A stretch of DNA of 11,502 bases, from the NCBI GenBank assembly GCA_016194625.1, contig JACQBB010000335.1, forward strand, positions 1 to 11,502, written 5' to 3'. The position numbers were made by a program, and so were the translations under genes. The DNA is from Elusimicrobiota bacterium. Its GTDB lineage: Bacteria; Elusimicrobiota; Elusimicrobia; UBA1565; UBA9628. Within the stretch, counting starts at the first letter, position 1. Each line of letters starts with the position of its first letter. Shown here piece by piece: positions 1 through 5,866 of the stretch. The notes under the pieces were generated by a model, which made no database searches, was not told the DNA's origin, and saw only the letters and a list, made by a program, of their open reading frames with translations.

Positions 1-770
1 GAGCCGTCGGCGTCCAGGACCTTGACCGCGTACAGGCGGGCCTTCGGGGCCACGCCGACCACGCCCTTCTCGTCGCGCTTGCCGGCGATGGTGCCGGAGA
101 CGTGCGTGCCGTGGCCGTTGTCGTCCTGATAGTCCTCGGGCTTCTCGGTCTTGGTGATCGCCGAGTAGCCGCCGTCCACCTTGCCGACCAGGTCGGGATG
201 GCTCAGGTCGATGCCGGTGTCGATGATCGCGACCTTGACGCCGGCGCCCTCGGTGGTGTCCCACGCGGCCGGCGCGTGGACGCGGTTGATGCCCCAGGTG
301 ATCTCGGGGCGGACGCCCGCGGCCTTGGCCATCGCGGGGTTCGCCGCGTACTGGCCGGGCTTCGGGAACTTGAGGCCGCCGAAAGCCGCGGAGCCGAACG
401 GGGTGGCCTGGAAGGAGACCTGCGCCTGCTCGATCCACTTCACGCGCCGGTCGGCCTCGATGGAGACGATGTCGGAGGCCGCGCCGCCGCCGGCCGCCAG
501 GCCGGTGAGCTGCGGCTTCGACAGCGTCTGGCCGGCCGGGAGGTCCACCACCGCGGCCGAGTACTCGTTGTCGGAGTCGCCGTCGGTCGCGATGTGCGCC
601 GCGGCCTTGACCTGCAGGGCGGCCAGGGCCGCGTCGCGGCCCGAGCGCTTGACGGTCGGCTTGAAGGTGACGATCCAGCGCTTGGTGCCGGCCTGGACCT
701 TGGGGAGCGGGTTCCCCAGGGCCGGAGCGGCCATCAGCACCGCGAGAGCGACCTGCATCGTGAGTCTCAT
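1..770 (-). CDS. Secreted subtilisin-like serine protease (S8), C-terminal part missing at window edge
   Basis: Secreted endopeptidase of the subtilase family. Only the first 256 codons lie in the window; the catalytic Ser region is beyond the left edge. Residues 1-19 form a signal peptide (MRLTMQ, then a hydrophobic Ala/Leu core ending near ALG). Residues about 30-113 look like an I9-type inhibitory pro-region (WIVTFKP at the start, VVDLPAG at 74-80, IVSIEAD at 101-107). The catalytic domain begins near residue 158 (WGINRVHAP). The Asp motif IDTGID holds catalytic D184, and NGHGTHVSGTIAG holds catalytic H220. The start at 768-770 is supported by AAGGAG on the minus strand (781-786), 10 nt upstream; Met5 is an alternative start. 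It is a paralogue of the complete protease just upstream. Family call is firm; substrate is unknown. Confidence 0.93.
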   Translation of the reverse strand, partial: MRLTMQVALAVLMAAPALGNPLPKVQAGTKRWIVTFKPTVKRSGRDAALAALQVKAAAHIATDGDSDNEYSAAVVDLPAGQTLSKPQLTGLAAGGGAASDIVSIEADRRVKWIEQAQVSFQATPFGSAAFGGLKFPKPGQYAANPAMAKAAGVRPEITWGINRVHAPAAWDTTEGAGVKVAIIDTGIDLSHPDLVGKVDGGYSAITKTEKPEDYQDDNGHGTHVSGTIAGKRDEKGVVGVAPKARLYAVKVLDADG

Positions 771-836
771 GTTCCTTTGTCTCCTTCCCGCCGGAGAGGG
801 GTCCCGGGCGGGAGCGCGTAAAACGTCGGTAAATGG

Positions 837-864
837 ATTTTAGTCGGAAGACCTAATTATGGAA
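837..864 (-). promoter_or_regulatory. Possible promoter of the left protease
   Basis: On the minus strand TAAAAT (837-842) matches the -10 consensus at five of six positions. TTCCAT (859-864), 16 nt upstream, is only a weak -35. The resulting leader would be about 60 nt. The octamer array begins 6 nt upstream of the -10, so the weak -35 falls inside it. This is a motif match only. Confidence 0.28.
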
Positions 865-940
865 GGGGTCCTAGGGCCTATATCCATCTGGGCCCAAAGG
901 CCTATATACTAGGTCCTTGGGTCCGGCGACCCGGGCCCTT
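849..940. repeat. Intergenic array of RGGYCYWW octamers (array 1)
   Basis: The gap between the two proteases is built from 8-nt words on the plus strand: AGACCTAA (849), a 9-nt gap, GGGTCCTA (866), GGGCCTAT (874), degenerate ATCCATCT (882), GGGCCCAA (890), AGGCCTAT (898), a 5-nt gap, AGGTCCTT (911), GGGTCCGG (919), a 6-nt gap, and GGGCCCTT (933). A weaker GGGTCAAC (942) overlaps the stop codon of the upstream protease. Most words sit end to end in 8-nt register. Because RGGYCY is close to self-complementary, neighbouring words could pair in many alternative hairpins. The words are seen directly; any function is unknown. It lies upstream of the left protease and downstream of the complete one. 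Confidence 0.6.
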
Positions 941-946
941 CGGGTC
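919..946. repeat. Mutually exclusive hairpins at the 3' end of the complete protease
   Basis: GGGTC (919-923), GACCC (928-932) and GGGTC (942-946) can pair in two exclusive ways: a 5-bp stem with a CGGC tetraloop (919-932), or a 5-bp stem with a 9-nt loop (928-946) that includes part of the protease stop codon. No T-tract follows on either strand, so this is not a standard intrinsic terminator. It might still slow or end transcription of the upstream protease. Confidence 0.35.
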
Positions 947-2165
947 AACGCGTCAGCAGCGCCGCGTCGACGACGCCGGCGCCCTGCTCCTCGGCCTTCA
1001 GGCCCGGGAGCGGACGCGCCGCCCGGCGCAGCGCCGCGCGGACCGCGTCCACGCCGTGCGCGCCGCGCGCGACCGCGAGGGCCGCGAGGCCCGCCACGTG
1101 CGGCGTCGCCATCGAGGTGCCGTCGAACAGCGCGTAGCCGCCGCCGGGGACCGAGGACTTCACGTCCTCGCCCGGGGCGATGAACTGGACCTGGCGGCCG
1201 CGGCTGGAGAAGGAGGCGATGCCGTCCTGCGGCGTCAGCGCGGCGACCGCGATGACCTCGGGGTAGGCTCCGGGGTAGTTGACGGCCTTGCCGTCGTTGC
1301 CCGCCGCCGCGACCACGGTCACGCCGTTCATCTGCGCGTACTTCACCGCGGCGCGCATGAAGATCGTCCCCATCGGCGCGCCGAGCGACATGTTGGCGAC
1401 GTCCATGCGGTTCTTGCCCGCCCAGATCAGGCCCTTGATGATGGAGGTGAGGCCGCCCGCGCCGTCCTTGTCGAGGACCTTCACCGCGTACAGGCGCGCC
1501 TTCGGCGCGACGCCGACCACGCCCTTGCCGTCCAGGACGCCCGCGATGGTGCCGGCCACGTGCGTGCCGTGCTCGTTGTCGTCCATCGGCGGCTTCGAGG
1601 AGTCGAACGCGTTGTAGCCGCCCGCGCAGTTGGCCTTCAGGTCGGGATGGCCGCAGTCGATGCCGGTGTCGATGACCGCGACCTTGACGCCCTCGCCCTT
1701 GGTCACGGCCCAGGCGTTCGGCGCGTTCACGCGCGCGATGCCCCACGGGACCTCGGCGGCGTCCACGCCGGCGGGGAGCGGGTAGGTCGGGCGCGTCGCG
1801 GCGGCCTTCGCGGCGGAGAGCAGGCCGCGCAACGCGGCGTCGGGACCGAACGGGAGGGCCTGGAAGGACGGCGCGTCCAGGAGCCAGTTCCTATATATGT
1901 CCTCCTGGACGTCCAGGACCGCGGGGAGGGACTTCGCGGACTCGGAGAAGGCGGCGAAGGTGACCGCGCCCGCGGGGACCTCGGCGACCAGCGCGCCGAT
2001 CTCGGGGATGTCGTCGGACTGGGAGGCGCCGAGGGCCTTCAGCGCGGCGGCGCGCTGGGCCGGCGTCGTCCCGTCCTTGAAGCCGATCAGATAACGCTTG
2101 CCTTCCGCCGCCGCCGGAGCCGACGCGACCGCCGCCAGGACGATCGCCGCGATGAGCCTCTTCAT
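945..2165 (-). CDS. Secreted subtilisin-like serine protease (S8), complete
   Basis: A complete 406-residue secreted subtilase. Residues 1-20 form a signal peptide (MKRLIAAIVL, cleavage likely after APAAA). Residues about 23-95 are an I9-like pro-region, starting RYLIGFKDG and ending near LDVQEDIYRNW, normally a folding chaperone and inhibitor removed by self-cleavage. The catalytic domain runs from about 140 (PWGIARVNAP) to the end. The triad is visible: D166 in VIDTGID, H199 in NEHGTHVAG, and S351 in GTSMATPHVAG. The oxyanion-hole Asn is N290 in AAAGND. The only two cysteines, C171 and C180, flank the loop after the catalytic Asp and could form a disulfide; the paralogue has Leu and Val there. 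The start at 2163-2165 has a purine-rich AGGGAGAG upstream. There is no C-terminal anchor or repeat domain, so the enzyme is probably released. Confidence 0.96.
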   Translation of the reverse strand: MKRLIAAIVLAAVASAPAAAEGKRYLIGFKDGTTPAQRAAALKALGASQSDDIPEIGALVAEVPAGAVTFAAFSESAKSLPAVLDVQEDIYRNWLLDAPSFQALPFGPDAALRGLLSAAKAAATRPTYPLPAGVDAAEVPWGIARVNAPNAWAVTKGEGVKVAVIDTGIDCGHPDLKANCAGGYNAFDSSKPPMDDNEHGTHVAGTIAGVLDGKGVVGVAPKARLYAVKVLDKDGAGGLTSIIKGLIWAGKNRMDVANMSLGAPMGTIFMRAAVKYAQMNGVTVVAAAGNDGKAVNYPGAYPEVIAVAALTPQDGIASFSSRGRQVQFIAPGEDVKSSVPGGGYALFDGTSMATPHVAGLAALAVARGAHGVDAVRAALRRAARPLPGLKAEEQGAGVVDAALLTR

Positions 2166-2213
2166 GTGGTCTCTCCCTCGCGGGGACTCGGCCCCCGCGG
2201 TTTCCTCGTCGCG

Positions 2214-2222
2214 ATTCTACCA
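2214..2222 (-). promoter_or_regulatory. Extended -10 promoter element of the complete protease
   Basis: On the minus strand TGGTAGAAT combines a TGn extended -10 with TAGAAT (five of six consensus positions). No good -35 is found 16-18 nt upstream; that space is occupied by octamer array 2. The predicted leader is about 40 nt. An extended -10 without a -35 is compatible with activation by a protein bound upstream, but that is inference. Confidence 0.42.
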
Positions 2223-2227
2223 CAGGC

Positions 2228-2290
2228 GGGCCGTTCGGCCTACGCGAAAATCAGGTCCTTCGGCCTCTTTTTTTAGGCCCCCCGGCCCAG
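2228..2290. repeat. Intergenic array of NGGYCYNN octamers (array 2)
   Basis: Plus-strand words: GGGCCGTT (2228), CGGCCTAC (2236), a 9-nt gap, AGGTCCTT (2253), CGGCCTCT (2261), six T (2269-2274), AGGCCCCC (2275) and CGGCCCAG (2283). They keep the same 8-nt step as array 1, and AGGTCCTT is shared exactly (also at 911). The copies are more degenerate than in array 1. The array fills the space between the minus-strand protease promoter and the plus-strand promoter of the 63-aa gene. It includes a T7 run (2268-2274) after an imperfect hairpin (2253-2266). Confidence 0.52.
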
Positions 2291-2295
2291 ACCCG

Positions 2296-2324
2296 TTGAC
2301 GAAATCCGGAGGCGGGGCTATACT
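2296..2324 (+). promoter_or_regulatory. Near-consensus sigma70-type promoter of the 63-aa gene
   Basis: TTGACG (2296-2301) and TATACT (2319-2324) are separated by 17 nt, the optimal spacing. Each matches the consensus at five of six positions. Transcription would start near 2331, giving a leader of about 26 nt that contains the AGGAGG ribosome binding site (2344-2349). This is the best promoter match in the window. Confidence 0.72.
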
Positions 2325-2356
2325 GCGAAAAGACGCAGGCGTGAGGAGGGGACGCC

Positions 2357-2548
2357 ATGAAGAAGATCTCAGCGAAGGCGGGAGCCAGGTCGAAGGGCCA
2401 CGGACGAAAAGCGAAATCCGAGAGGCCGATGGAGCTCGACCGCGGCTGGCAGGACCTCGAGGTCCAGGCGGACCGGCTCAAGTTCGACTGGATGAGCCTG
2501 TCCGTGCAGCTCGGCATCGGCGGGCACGAGAAGTCGTCGTACGACTGA
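2357..2548 (+). CDS. Small basic/amphipathic protein of unknown function (63 aa)
   Basis: I do not recognise this family. The protein has 63 residues. Residues 1-24 are Lys/Arg/Gly/Ser-rich and probably disordered (MKKISAKAGARSKG). Residues about 25-54 carry acidic, aromatic and hydrophobic positions that could form a short helix (ELDRGW, LEVQADRLKFDW). The tail is GGHEKSSYD. There is no signal peptide, membrane span or cysteine. Evidence that it is a real gene: a TTGACG-17-TATACT promoter, a perfect AGGAGG 7 nt before the ATG, and a stop that exactly abuts the stop of the convergent nuclease gene. The basic N-terminus would suit nucleic-acid or ribosome contact, but that is only a guess. It stands alone on its strand. 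Confidence 0.72.
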   Translation: MKKISAKAGARSKGHGRKAKSERPMELDRGWQDLEVQADRLKFDWMSLSVQLGIGGHEKSSYD

Positions 2549-3805
2549 TCAGTCCTCGTCGCCGCCGCGGCGGCGCTTGAGCCGCACGGTCCGAGTCGTC
2601 TCTTTGTGCCCGTAGGCATCGAGGAGTTTCAGCGCGACGGTGAGGTTCTCACCCGTCCAGCGGCCGTCCTGGACGCCCTTGACGAGAGCGCGGCCGTCCA
2701 AGTGCGCGACCTCCGCCCATAACGGAGTCTCGCGCACTTCTTTTTCCAGCGCCGCGTTCTTGTCCCGATCGTCCGTCTTGGTGGGAAGACGGACCTCCGT
2801 CCTCACGCTCACGGAGGCTTCCGCCCGGCTGCCCGCCACGGTCGAGAGGCCCTCGTCCTCCGCGAACCTCGCCAGCTCGTCTTCGATGCCCTTCTTCTGC
2901 TCTTCCAGCGCGAGCTCCTCGTCTTTGAGGCGGCGACGCTTGGAATCGATCTCCGTCAGGGCGTCCACCAGGCGCACGCCGTCGTCCTTCTTGCGCTCGG
3001 CCGGCGGCAGCGCCGCGACCCTGGTCTCGTGCTTGAACTCCGGGCACAGGTCCCTGTACTCGCACCAATCGCACAGCGGGCCCTTCTTCGGCGGGAACTC
3101 GTCGGCGCGCTTGATCGCGCGCACGGTGGCGACGACGTCCTCGAGCAGGCGGGCGCGAGCCGCCTCGTCGCGCGCCGAGGTCAGCGTCTTGCCGTGGCGC
3201 ACGTAATGCCACTGCAGGCGCACCCCCTTCGCGTCGGGCCACTCGCGGCGGACGGCGATCTCGTAGAGGGCGAGCTGCCAGTCGGCGTCCGCGTGCTCCT
3301 GGTTCGGCAGGGACTTCGCCGTCTTGTAGTCGTGGATGACGAAGGTCCCGTCCGGCGCCAGGCTGAGCCGGTCGACGAACCCTTCGATGCGGTATTCGCG
3401 TCCGTCCACGACCAACGGGAAGCCGACCCGCTTCTCGACCGCGACCGTCCTGTCCTCGGTGAACGGGTGGTGCGCCTTGTAGTAGAGCTCCACGCACTGC
3501 GCCCCGACGTTCTTCCAGTCGTCGCGCGCGAACCGCGGGTCGCGGACGACGACGGTCTCGTCCCACTCCTCGTTCAGCGCGTCGTCGTACAGCGCCTGGA
3601 CCTCGGCCAGGGACGGCGTCTTCCCCCCCGACACCAGCCCGTACAGCTCCTCGAACGCCGCGTGCACCGCGACGCCGACGACCGTCTCCGGCGTCTTCCG
3701 CTTGCGCGAGATCTTGTCGACGTAGCGGAACTGATACCGCTGCGGGCACTCTTTGAAGACGTCGAGCTTGCTCGGCGAGAACTTCGAGGAGGCGTCTTTC
3801 TCCAT
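2549..3805 (-). CDS. RecB/Cas4-like PD-(D/E)XK nuclease with Fe-S cysteines
   Basis: A 418-residue exonuclease-type protein of the PDDEXK_1 (RecB/AddB/Cas4-like) group, expected to act on DNA ends or single strands. Residues 11-27 have the N-terminal signature (LDVFKECPQRYQF). H48 in GVAVHAAFEELY is the motif I His. D145 in IEGFVDR and D159-x-K161 in IHDYKT form the metal-binding core. Q177 and Y181 in WQLALYEIA form the QxxxY motif. C20 plus C245, C248 and C254 (CDWCEYRDLC) have the C-xn-C-x2-C-x5-C spacing of a 4Fe-4S cluster. Residues about 283-316 form a charged coiled coil, followed by a C-terminal region of about 100 residues ending in RLKRRRGGDED. The ATG lies 2 nt after the methyltransferase stop, so translation is probably coupled. 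The frame stays open further upstream, but that stretch overlaps the methyltransferase. No helicase partner or cas gene is nearby. Confidence 0.9.
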   Translation of the reverse strand: MEKDASSKFSPSKLDVFKECPQRYQFRYVDKISRKRKTPETVVGVAVHAAFEELYGLVSGGKTPSLAEVQALYDDALNEEWDETVVVRDPRFARDDWKNVGAQCVELYYKAHHPFTEDRTVAVEKRVGFPLVVDGREYRIEGFVDRLSLAPDGTFVIHDYKTAKSLPNQEHADADWQLALYEIAVRREWPDAKGVRLQWHYVRHGKTLTSARDEAARARLLEDVVATVRAIKRADEFPPKKGPLCDWCEYRDLCPEFKHETRVAALPPAERKKDDGVRLVDALTEIDSKRRRLKDEELALEEQKKGIEDELARFAEDEGLSTVAGSRAEASVSVRTEVRLPTKTDDRDKNAALEKEVRETPLWAEVAHLDGRALVKGVQDGRWTGENLTVALKLLDAYGHKETTRTVRLKRRRGGDED

Positions 3806-3807
3806 CC

Positions 3808-5025
3808 CTACAGGATCTCGAGCAGCGCGAAGTGCAGGTACTCGGTCTCCGGCATCGCGAGCAGGACCGGGTGGTCGGCCGACTGTCCGCGCAGGGCGGC
3901 GAAGCGGATCTCGCGCTGGGCCTTGGTCTGCGCGTCGCGCAGCATCGCCACGAAGTTCTCGCGCGACACGTGGTGCGAGCAGGTCGCCGTCGCCAGCAGG
4001 CCGCCGCGCGGCAGGGCCTTCATCGCCATCGCGTTCAATTTGGAGTACATGCGCAGCGCCTTCGGCAGGTGCTTCTTGGCCGGCACCAGGCTCGGCGGGT
4101 CGAGCACGATCATGTCGGGCTTGAACGGCTGGCGCAGGCCCGCGAACGACTCGAGCTCGGCCTCGGCGTCGCCCTCGTCGAAGGTGACCTGCCCCTCGAC
4201 GCCGTTGAGCTTGGCGTTCTCCTTGGCGAGCGCGAGCGCGGGCCCCGAGCTGTCGATCGCGAACACCGACTTGGCGCCGGCCTTCGCCGCGGCGATCGCG
4301 AACCCGCCGGTGTAGGTGTACAGGTCCAGCACCGTGCGCCCGGCGAAGTGCGGCTTCAGGTACGCGCGGTTGTCGCGCTGGTCGAAGTAGTGGCCGGTCT
4401 TCTGGCCCTCGCCGATCGCGGCGGTGAAGCGCAGGCCGCCCTCGACGATCGGGGTGCGCTCGGGCACCGAGCCCGACAGGACCTTGCACTCGAGCGGCAG
4501 GCCCTCGAGCGCGCGCGTGCGGTGGTCGTTCTTCAGGTAGATGCCCTTCGGCGCGAGCAGCTCGTCGAGCGCGGTCTTCACCTCGCCGAGGCGCCGCTCG
4601 ATGCCGGCGGAGAGGACCTGGAGGACCAGGACGGAGCCGTAGCGGTCCACGACCAGCCCGGGCAGGCCGTCCGACTCGCCGAAGCACAGCCGGTAGGCGT
4701 TCTCGCCGGGGCAGATCTTCTCGCGGTAGGCCAGCGCGGCGGCCAGGCGCGCCTTGAAGAAGCCGGCGTCGATCGGCTCCTTGGGGCTGCGCGTCAGCAT
4801 GCGGCCCGCGATGAGGCTGTTCGGGTGGTAGAAGGCCAGGCCCAGCTCGTGGCCGGTCGAGGTGACCACGATGGCCAGGTCGCCCGCCTCGGGCTTCTTC
4901 TCGGCGACGACCTGCTTGATCTCGTTGGAGAACACCCAGTCGTGGCCGGCCAGCAGGCGCTTCTCCTGGGACGGGTTCAGGATCACGCGGGCCAGCGTCT
5001 GCGGTTCAGCGGCGATGTCGGACAT
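3808..5025 (-). CDS. rlmI: RlmI-type class I SAM-dependent rRNA (cytosine-C5) methyltransferase
   Basis: A 405-residue protein that resembles RlmI/YccW over its whole length (E. coli RlmI is about 396 aa), which makes m5C1962 in 23S rRNA. Residues about 11-85 match the N-terminal PUA RNA-binding domain (RVILNPSQEKRLLAGHDWVF). The family signature GEGQKTGHYFDQRDNR is at 205-220. The SAM-binding motif I is VLDLYTYTGGF (232-242), followed by the acidic end of beta-2 at AID (256-258). LDPPS (308-312) is motif IV, and C349 in TCSHHV is the likely catalytic cysteine. The start at 5023-5025 is backed by GAGGAG (5035-5040), 9 nt upstream, and overlaps the SAM hydrolase gene by 20 nt. It is the middle gene of a three-gene operon. 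The exact target base is assigned by homology; a related COG1092 specificity is possible. Confidence 0.9.
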   Translation of the reverse strand: MSDIAAEPQTLARVILNPSQEKRLLAGHDWVFSNEIKQVVAEKKPEAGDLAIVVTSTGHELGLAFYHPNSLIAGRMLTRSPKEPIDAGFFKARLAAALAYREKICPGENAYRLCFGESDGLPGLVVDRYGSVLVLQVLSAGIERRLGEVKTALDELLAPKGIYLKNDHRTRALEGLPLECKVLSGSVPERTPIVEGGLRFTAAIGEGQKTGHYFDQRDNRAYLKPHFAGRTVLDLYTYTGGFAIAAAKAGAKSVFAIDSSGPALALAKENAKLNGVEGQVTFDEGDAEAELESFAGLRQPFKPDMIVLDPPSLVPAKKHLPKALRMYSKLNAMAMKALPRGGLLATATCSHHVSRENFVAMLRDAQTKAQREIRFAALRGQSADHPVLLAMPETEYLHFALLEIL

Positions 5026-5788
5026 GGACGGGGTCTCCTCGGCGCGCGCGGGTCGTCGCGGCGTAGTCGCCCGCGCGCAGCGAAAGCTCGACGAGTCCCG
5101 CGGAGCCGGCGACGGCCAGCGGCCGCCCGGGCGGGACTTCGGCGTAATGCGTGCGCAAGGTCCCCAGGTCGCGCCCCTTGTGCGTCAGGCGCGCGCCCGC
5201 GGGGATCCGCGCGGACGGCAGGTTGGTGACGGCGTTGCCGAAGCGGTCGAAGGCCAGGATGACGCCTTCGACGGAGGTCTTCGCCCGTTTCGGCGCGGGC
5301 CACGGCAGGACGACGGGGTCGGTCACGACGGGCCCCAGCTTGGAAGGTGAAAGGCCTTCCGACAACGCGGCCGCCACCGGCGCGAAGACGTCGCGGCCAT
5401 GGAAGGTCGCGCTCGCCTCGGGAAGGAAAAGCCGTTCGTTCTCGACCGACCGGAATCCGATAGGCCGTTCGTCTTCGCTCAACCAGGAGAAGATGCCGTT
5501 GTCCGGCCCCAAGAATTGATTGTGTCGTGACCGGCCCCAAAGGACACGGCGCCCGGACCCGACCCCCGGATCCACGACCGCGACGACGATGGAACCCTTC
5601 GGCAGGTAAGGGACGGACGTCTTCAAAGCCAAGGCCGCGGCGGGGACGTCTTGAGGCGCTATCTCGTGGCACAGGTCCACGATGACGGCCTTCGGCGCGC
5701 GGGAAAGGATCACGCCCTTCATCACCCCGACGAACGGGTCGCGATGCCCGAAGTCGGTCAGCAGGACGACCGGCCGGAGCGCGCTCAT
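5006..5788 (-). CDS. SAM hydrolase (S-adenosylmethionine hydroxide adenosyltransferase, DUF62)
   Basis: A 260-residue enzyme of the DUF62 family, related to SalL chlorinase and fluorinase. Members with the Asp-Arg-His set hydrolyse SAM to adenosine and methionine using hydroxide. The start MSALRPVVLLTDFGHRDPFV fits the family N-terminus (TDFG with a following D-x-F-V). The triad is visible: D73 in VVDPGVG, R80 seven residues later, and H130 in FHGRD. The C-terminal domain has DRFGNAVTNL (181-190). The frame is open to an ATG at 5932, but the extra 48 residues are not family-like and would run across the divergent promoters, so I chose 5786-5788. That start has no strong Shine-Dalgarno. It is the first gene of the operon with the methyltransferase. 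No halogenation-type gene is nearby, so the hydrolase role is preferred. Confidence 0.92.
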   Translation of the reverse strand: MSALRPVVLLTDFGHRDPFVGVMKGVILSRAPKAVIVDLCHEIAPQDVPAAALALKTSVPYLPKGSIVVAVVDPGVGSGRRVLWGRSRHNQFLGPDNGIFSWLSEDERPIGFRSVENERLFLPEASATFHGRDVFAPVAAALSEGLSPSKLGPVVTDPVVLPWPAPKRAKTSVEGVILAFDRFGNAVTNLPSARIPAGARLTHKGRDLGTLRTHYAEVPPGRPLAVAGSAGLVELSLRAGDYAATTRARRGDPVHVRHRR

Positions 5789-5837
5789 GACGGAGATTCT
5801 AGCGGTTCGCGAGGCGCCGATGCGCGATTTCTGGCCC

Positions 5838-5866
5838 TTGCGCGGCGCGTCGCCCGGTGTTATTAT
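5838..5866 (+). promoter_or_regulatory. Promoter of the FIST-kinase operon
   Basis: TTGCGC (5838-5843) and TATTAT (5861-5866) are 17 nt apart on the plus strand. The -10 matches five of six consensus positions. The leader to the FIST ATG would be about 58 nt. It lies in the only AT-rich pocket of the divergent gap. Confidence 0.5.

Noticed and set aside
2253..2274. Hairpin AGGTC-CTTC-GGCCT followed by a T7 run, resembling an intrinsic terminator on the plus strand
   Set aside because: No plus-strand gene lies upstream, the stem is short with a wobble pair, and the elements are better explained as two words of the octamer array plus a T-rich spacer.
2357..2548. The 63-aa gene as an antitoxin or toxin
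   Set aside because: It has no partner gene on its strand and no recognisable toxin or antitoxin motif.
3806..4687. Upstream in-frame extension of the nuclease gene to an ATG at 4687
   Set aside because: The extra 294 codons overlap the clearly coding RlmI-type gene in another frame and encode a low-complexity Arg/Gly/Ala-rich shadow. The ATG at 3805 begins the family-like N-terminus.
3029..5229. Long plus-strand open frames opposite the nuclease and methyltransferase genes
   Set aside because: They are antisense to genes with intact motifs and have Arg/Gly/Ala/Leu-biased composition typical of GC-rich shadow frames.
2549..5788. Reading the nuclease/SAM-hydrolase/methyltransferase group as a defence or anti-restriction system
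   Set aside because: The methyltransferase is an RlmI-type rRNA enzyme, the hydrolase is DUF62 and not the phage T3 SAMase type, and no restriction, cas, toxin or mobile gene is present.
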